A DNA stretch of 64,000 nt from Pseudomonas viridiflava (GTDB lineage: Bacteria > Pseudomonadota > Gammaproteobacteria > Pseudomonadales > Pseudomonadaceae): the NCBI RefSeq assembly GCF_900589395.1, contig NZ_UUIS01000058.1, positions 1-64,000 of the forward strand, read 5' to 3'. Shown piece by piece: positions 59,752 to 64,000 of the stretch; within the stretch, counting starts at the first letter, position 1; each line of letters starts with the position of its first letter. The notes beneath the pieces are model-generated. The model was not told where the DNA came from. It worked only from the letters and a program-made list of their open reading frames with translations, and searched no databases. The position numbers were made by a program, and so were the translations under genes.

Positions 59752-61647
59752 TTACATCTCGACCTGCGTACCCAACTCGATCACGCGATTGAACGGCAGC
59801 TTGAAGAAGCGCAGGTTGCCGTTGGCATTCTTGAGCATGAAGGCGAACAACGCCTCGCGCCAACGCGCCATGCCTTCCATTTTCGAAGGGATGACCGTCT
59901 CGCGACTCAGGAAGTACGTGGTGCGCATCGGGCTGAAGTCCAGCTCATCGAGCGGGCACAGACTCAGTGCCTGAGGCACATCAGGCTCGTCGATGAAGCC
60001 GAAATGCAGGATCACTCGATAAAAGCCTTCACCGTGGACTTCTACCTCAAAGCGCTCGTGGGCCGGCACCCGGGGCTGATCCTCGTACATCACGGTCAAC
60101 AGCACCACCTGCTCGTGTAGCACCTGGTTGTGCAACATGTTGTGCAGCAAGGCATGCGGCACCGCATCCGAACGGGCCGTCAGGAACACGGCCGTGCCCT
60201 GCACGCGATGGGGAGGCTGTACACGAATACTGCCGATGAAGATCGGCAACGGCAGGCCACCCTCGTCGATGCGCTCGGCCAGCAGTTGCCGGCCACGCTT
60301 CCAGGTGGTCATCAGGATGAACAACGCCGCCCCCGCCAGCACGGGAAACGCTCCGCCCTGCACCACCTTGGGCACGTTGGCGGCAAAGAACAGACCGTCG
60401 ACCAGCAACAGCCCGATCAGCAGCGGCACGGCCAGCAACGGCGGCCACTTCCACAACAGCAGCATGACCGCCGACACCAGAATCGTGGTGCACAGCATGG
60501 TGCCGGTCACCGCGACACCATAGGCCGACGCCAACGCACCTGAAGACTCGAATCCGATCACCAGCAGGATCACCCCGACCATCAGCGCCCAGTTCACCGC
60601 ACCGATGTAGATCTGCCCTTGGGCATCACTGGAGGTGTGCTGGATGTACATGCGCGGGATGTAGCCCAGTTGAATGGCCTGCAAGGTCATGGAGAAGGCG
60701 CCGGAAATCACCGCCTGCGAGGCAATGATGGTCGCCAGCGTGGACAAGGCGATCAACGGCAGCAAGGCCCAGCCCGGCGCCAGCAGGTAGAACGGGTTGC
60801 GCACCGCTTCAGGGTGTTCCAGCACCAGTGCGCCCTGGCCGAAGTAGTTGAGCAGCAAGGCCGGCAGGACCAGGATGAACCAGGCCCGGGAAATCGGCTT
60901 GCGACCGAAATGCCCCATGTCGGCATACAAGGCTTCCGCACCGGTCAGGGCCAGCACCACTGCGCCAAGGATCGCGACGCCGATACCGGGGTGCACGATA
61001 AAGAAACGCACCGCCCACACCGGGTTTACCGCCTGCAGGACTTCCGGAGTGTGCAGGATGCCGTACACCCCGAGCGCTGCCAGCACCAGAAACCAGAGCA
61101 CCATGACCGGCCCGAACAACACGCCAATGCGTGCCGTGCCGTGCTTCTGGATCAGGAACAGGCCGACCAGCACCACCAGCGCCATTGGCACGATCCAGCG
61201 CTCCAGGCCTTCAAAGGCCAGCTCCAGCCCTTCCATGGCAGAAAGCACTGACACCGCCGGCGTAATCATGCTGTCGCCATAGAACAGGGCCGCCCCGAAC
61301 AACCCGAAGGCGATCATGACCGCCTGCAGCCGTGGAAAGCGCACCGTCGCCCGACGTGCCAGCGCCGTCAGGGCCATGATGCCGCCCTCGCCCTGGTTGT
61401 CGGCACGCAGGACGAACACCATGTACTTGAACGAGACCACCCAGATCAACGACCAGAAAATCAGCGACAACACCCCGAGAATGGCATCGTGGGTCACTTC
61501 AACCCCATAACCGCCCTGAAACACCTCCTTGAGGGTGTACAGCGGGCTGGTGCCGATATCGCCGTACACCACACCCACTGCCGCCACCAGCAATCCCAGC
61601 GGTTTGGCGGTACTTCCTGTTCCGGCCTGACTACTTGTATGACTCAT
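59752..61647 (-). CDS. kup: Low-affinity potassium transport protein Kup
   Basis: The 631-residue protein is a KUP/HAK potassium-proton symporter with about 12 transmembrane helices (about 15-430). A C-terminal cytosolic domain (about 440-631) follows. The family motif GVVYGDIGTSPLYTLKEVF is at residue 25 and ALTGAEALYADMGHFGR near 235. It imports potassium. It is monocistronic and divergent from rimO. Confidence 0.96.
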   Translation of the reverse strand: MSHTSSQAGTGSTAKPLGLLVAAVGVVYGDIGTSPLYTLKEVFQGGYGVEVTHDAILGVLSLIFWSLIWVVSFKYMVFVLRADNQGEGGIMALTALARRATVRFPRLQAVMIAFGLFGAALFYGDSMITPAVSVLSAMEGLELAFEGLERWIVPMALVVLVGLFLIQKHGTARIGVLFGPVMVLWFLVLAALGVYGILHTPEVLQAVNPVWAVRFFIVHPGIGVAILGAVVLALTGAEALYADMGHFGRKPISRAWFILVLPALLLNYFGQGALVLEHPEAVRNPFYLLAPGWALLPLIALSTLATIIASQAVISGAFSMTLQAIQLGYIPRMYIQHTSSDAQGQIYIGAVNWALMVGVILLVIGFESSGALASAYGVAVTGTMLCTTILVSAVMLLLWKWPPLLAVPLLIGLLLVDGLFFAANVPKVVQGGAFPVLAGAALFILMTTWKRGRQLLAERIDEGGLPLPIFIGSIRVQPPHRVQGTAVFLTARSDAVPHALLHNMLHNQVLHEQVVLLTVMYEDQPRVPAHERFEVEVHGEGFYRVILHFGFIDEPDVPQALSLCPLDELDFSPMRTTYFLSRETVIPSKMEGMARWREALFAFMLKNANGNLRFFKLPFNRVIELGTQVEM

Positions 61648-61933
61648 CGAAAACTCCAGAAGCCGGAACCTGAGGCTCGGGCACGCTGCGCCCGGGCTGA
61701 ATCGTGTTTGAGCTTAACAACAGGAAACAATTGAGTTTGCACGATTTCTTGACAGATTCCGCGCGCAACGGCGCGAAGCATAGCGCAGCACTCGTCTTAT
61801 TTCTCCGTCAGGCACTGGTCATGTCGCCGGCTGATCGCTAGAATTGCGCACTTTTTGACCAGAGGCGCACCCAGCGCCCACGTCGGAGCCCGCGCAGTGC
61901 GTTGAGGCCTCCCCCTTCACGCCGAGGTTTGCC

Positions 61934-63280
61934 ATGTCCACCGTCAACACCCCCGCATCCGCGTCCAAAGTCGGATTCGTCAGCCTCGGCTGCCCGAAGG
62001 CGCTTGTAGACTCCGAGCGCATCCTGACCCAGCTGCGCATGGAAGGTTACGAAGTCGTGTCGACCTACGAGGACGCCGATGTGGTGGTCGTCAACACCTG
62101 TGGCTTCATCGACTCGGCCAAGGCCGAATCGCTGGAAGTGATCGGTGAAGCCATTGCCGAAAACGGCAAGGTGATCGTGACCGGCTGCATGGGCGTCGAC
62201 GAAAGTGTGATCCGCAAGGTGCACCCCAGCGTGCTGTCGGTGACCGGTCCCCAGCAGTACGAGCAGGTGGTCAACGCCGTGCACTCGGTGGTGCCGCCCA
62301 ACATCGATCACAACCCGTTGATCGACCTGGTGCCGCCACAAGGCATCAAGCTGACCCCGCGCCACTACGCGTACCTGAAGATTTCCGAAGGCTGCAACCA
62401 CAGTTGCAGCTTCTGCATCATCCCCTCGATGCGCGGCAAACTGGTCAGCCGTCCGGTGGGCGATGTGCTCGATGAAGCCAAGCGCCTGGTCAAGTCCGGC
62501 GTCAAGGAGCTGCTGGTCATCTCCCAGGACACCAGCGCCTACGGCGTAGACGTCAAGTACCGCACCGGTTTCTGGGATGGCCAGCCGGTGAAGACGCGCA
62601 TGACCGAACTGTGCCAGGCGCTCAGCTCGCTGGGCGTGTGGGTGCGCCTGCATTACGTCTACCCGTACCCGCACGTCGACGAGCTGATTCCGCTGATGGC
62701 CGCCGGCAAGATCCTGCCGTATCTGGACATCCCCTTCCAGCACGCCAGCCCCAAGGTGCTCAAACTGATGAAGCGCCCGGCCTTCGAAGACAAGACCCTG
62801 GCGCGCATCAAGAACTGGCGCGAACAGTGTCCGGACCTGATCATCCGTTCGACCTTCATCGTCGGCTTCCCCGGTGAAACCGAAGAAGACTTCCAGTACC
62901 TGCTCGACTGGCTGACCGAAGCCCAGCTCGACCGCGTCGGCTGCTTCCAGTACTCGCCAGTCGAAGGTGCGCCGGCCAACCTGCTGGACGCCGCCGTGGT
63001 ACCCGATGACATCAAGCAGGATCGCTGGGACCGCTTCATGGCCCATCAACAGGCCATCAGTGCTGCGCGCCTGCAGATGAAGATTGGCAAGGACATCGAA
63101 GTGCTGATCGACGAAGTCGACGAGCGTGGCGCCGTCGGCCGTTGCTTCTTCGACGCTCCGGAAATCGACGGCAACGTCTACATTGGTCTTGAAGACGACA
63201 GCACCGTCAAGCCGGGCGACAAGATCATGTGCCGGGTGACCGACGCCGATGAATACGACCTGTGGGCCGAGCCGCTGTAA
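61934..63280 (+). CDS. rimO: Ribosomal protein S12 methylthiotransferase RimO
   Basis: The 448-residue radical SAM enzyme adds a methylthio group to an aspartate of ribosomal protein S12. The N-terminal UPF0004 domain has cysteines in SLGCPKALVDSE, NTCGFIDSA and TGCMGVDE. The radical SAM motif is EGCNHSCSFCIIPS (CX3CX2C, near 152). A TRAM domain lies at the C-terminus (about 375-445). A terminator follows. Confidence 0.97.
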   Translation: MSTVNTPASASKVGFVSLGCPKALVDSERILTQLRMEGYEVVSTYEDADVVVVNTCGFIDSAKAESLEVIGEAIAENGKVIVTGCMGVDESVIRKVHPSVLSVTGPQQYEQVVNAVHSVVPPNIDHNPLIDLVPPQGIKLTPRHYAYLKISEGCNHSCSFCIIPSMRGKLVSRPVGDVLDEAKRLVKSGVKELLVISQDTSAYGVDVKYRTGFWDGQPVKTRMTELCQALSSLGVWVRLHYVYPYPHVDELIPLMAAGKILPYLDIPFQHASPKVLKLMKRPAFEDKTLARIKNWREQCPDLIIRSTFIVGFPGETEEDFQYLLDWLTEAQLDRVGCFQYSPVEGAPANLLDAAVVPDDIKQDRWDRFMAHQQAISAARLQMKIGKDIEVLIDEVDERGAVGRCFFDAPEIDGNVYIGLEDDSTVKPGDKIMCRVTDADEYDLWAEPL

Positions 63281-63299
63281 GCCTGACACGGTGCCATCC

Positions 63300-63325
63300 A
63301 GCCCCGCCGTCGCGGGGCTTTTCAT
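63300..63325 (+). terminator. Terminator after rimO
   Basis: AGCCCCGC (63300-63307) and GCGGGGCT (63312-63319) pair over a four-base loop and run into TTTTCATT. Confidence 0.85.
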
Positions 63326-63345
63326 TTGCACTGGGGTGACATGAA

Positions 63346-63801
63346 ATGGATTTCCATTGCCCCGACAGGCACGACTATCCACGGCTGATCGAGTTATGGG
63401 AAAGCGCCGTGCGCGCCACCCATCACTTTTTGCCCGAACCCTACCTGCTGCGCCTCAAGGGACTGTTGCTCGACCAATACCTGGATACCGTGACGCTGTT
63501 CTGCACGCGCGATGACCAAGGGTTGATCACCGGGTTTGCCGGCGTCAGCCTGGGCAAGCTGCAGATGCTGTTTGTCGGTGCCCACTACCACGGCCAGGGA
63601 CTGGGCACGCACCTGCTCAACCATGCCATCGAACATTTCGGCATTCATGAACTGGACGTCAACGAGCAGAATCCCCAAGCGCTGGCGTTTTACCTCAGGC
63701 ACGGCTTCAGGCAGAGCAGCCGCAGCCCGGTGGACGGCCTCGGCCAGCCCTACCCCATGCTGCGCCTGACCCTGAAACCGGACAGACTTGCTCGAAGCTG
63801 A
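63346..63801 (+). CDS. GNAT-family N-acetyltransferase
   Basis: The 151-residue protein has the acetyl-CoA binding motif GAHYHGQGLGTHLLNHAIEHFG (about 84-105, GQGLGT being the pyrophosphate loop) and the GNAT C-terminal NEQNPQALAFYLRHGFRQ. The opening CPDRHDYPRLIELWESAVRATHHFL resembles the YjaB/YiaC type. The acceptor substrate is unknown. Confidence 0.87.
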   Translation: MDFHCPDRHDYPRLIELWESAVRATHHFLPEPYLLRLKGLLLDQYLDTVTLFCTRDDQGLITGFAGVSLGKLQMLFVGAHYHGQGLGTHLLNHAIEHFGIHELDVNEQNPQALAFYLRHGFRQSSRSPVDGLGQPYPMLRLTLKPDRLARS

Positions 63802-63873
63802 GCAGCAAACAGATTAACCGGGCGCGCATGCGTACAATGGCGCCTTTCCACTCTTTGACAACGGCTGCCTTTC

Positions 63874-64000
63874 ATGTCTGAACCCCTACGTCTTTCCAAA
63901 CGCCTCATCGAGCTGACCGGTTGCTCGCGTCGCGAAGCCGAGCTGTATATCGAAGGCGGTTGGGTGACCGTCGATGGCGAAGTGATCGAAGAGCCGCAAT
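63874..64000 (+). CDS. S4-domain rRNA pseudouridine synthase (partial, cut by window end)
   Basis: Only 42 codons lie in the window. They read SEPLRLSKRLIELTGCSRREAELYIEGGWVTVDGEVIEEPQ, the S4 RNA-binding domain that opens RsuA/RluB/RluF-type pseudouridine synthases. The catalytic part is outside. The start ATG at 63874 fits the family, although no strong ribosome binding site is seen. Confidence 0.75.
   Translation, partial: MSEPLRLSKRLIELTGCSRREAELYIEGGWVTVDGEVIEEPQ

Overview
The window is a stretch of chromosome from a Pseudomonas, most likely a member of the P. putida group. The evidence is the GC-rich coding, the Pseudomonas gene families and gene order (tolQRAB-pal-cpoB next to ruvCAB, yebC and aspS; dapA-bamC-MBL-purC; rnd-ycgL), Pseudomonas-type REP palindromes, and a 168-residue Pal/OprL-like lipoprotein. 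This species assignment rests on recognition of families and gene order, not on a search.

Layout. 0-3 kb: a degenerate intergenic repeat, then the copper resistance pair copA-copB. 3-10 kb: housekeeping and metabolic genes (SPOUT RNA methyltransferase, YcgN, nitroreductase, 2-hydroxyacid dehydrogenase, ycgL-rnd, NAD malic enzyme). 10-15.4 kb: an accessory minus-strand block with a GvpU-like protein, a soluble PAS-PAS-MCP protein of BdlA type, an unknown helical protein, a membrane GGEEF cyclase and a probable double winged-helix regulator. 15.6-19.5 kb: a MocR regulator divergent from a flavoprotein and a DMT transporter, with a perfect 11-bp inverted repeat between them. 19.5-20.8 kb: two small unknown proteins and tRNA-Ser(CGA). 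20.9-29 kb: dapA-bamC-MBL-purC, gcvR-bcp, a PerM-type membrane protein, a TusA-like protein, a MITE-like element with 20-bp terminal repeats, and a BepA-like M48 protease. 29-33.4 kb: REP cluster, nadA, an overlapping pair of unknown-function genes (DUF7832-like and DUF1963-like), a DUF2252 protein and tRNA-Lys.

33.5-45.6 kb is conserved core on the minus strand: queC, queE, cpoB, pal, tolB, tolA, tolR, tolQ, ybgC, ruvB, ruvA, ruvC, yebC and aspS. 45.9-50.9 kb holds a ribbon-helix-helix protein, dps, a membrane-anchored cold-shock-domain protein, slyX, a HIT protein and an OprD-family porin with a long AT-rich leader. 51-64 kb holds proS, an unknown lipoprotein, dinB, two tandem initiator tRNA genes, an alanyl-phosphatidylglycerol synthase/hydrolase-like pair (mprF-acvB), kup, rimO, a GNAT acetyltransferase and the start of an S4-domain pseudouridine synthase.

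The genes form several functional units: envelope integrity (Tol-Pal, BamC, BepA-like, MprF/AcvB), Holliday-junction processing (RuvABC), queuosine precursor synthesis (QueC/E), lysine/DAP and purine synthesis, oxidative or metal stress (CopAB, Bcp, Dps) and translation (AspRS, ProRS, tRNAs, RimO). I see no prophage, CRISPR array, secretion island or classic defence locus. The least explained material is the 10.8-15.4 kb sensory block, the 30.8-31.9 kb gene pair, the MITE-like element and the OprD leader. None is convincing as a wholly new system from sequence alone.
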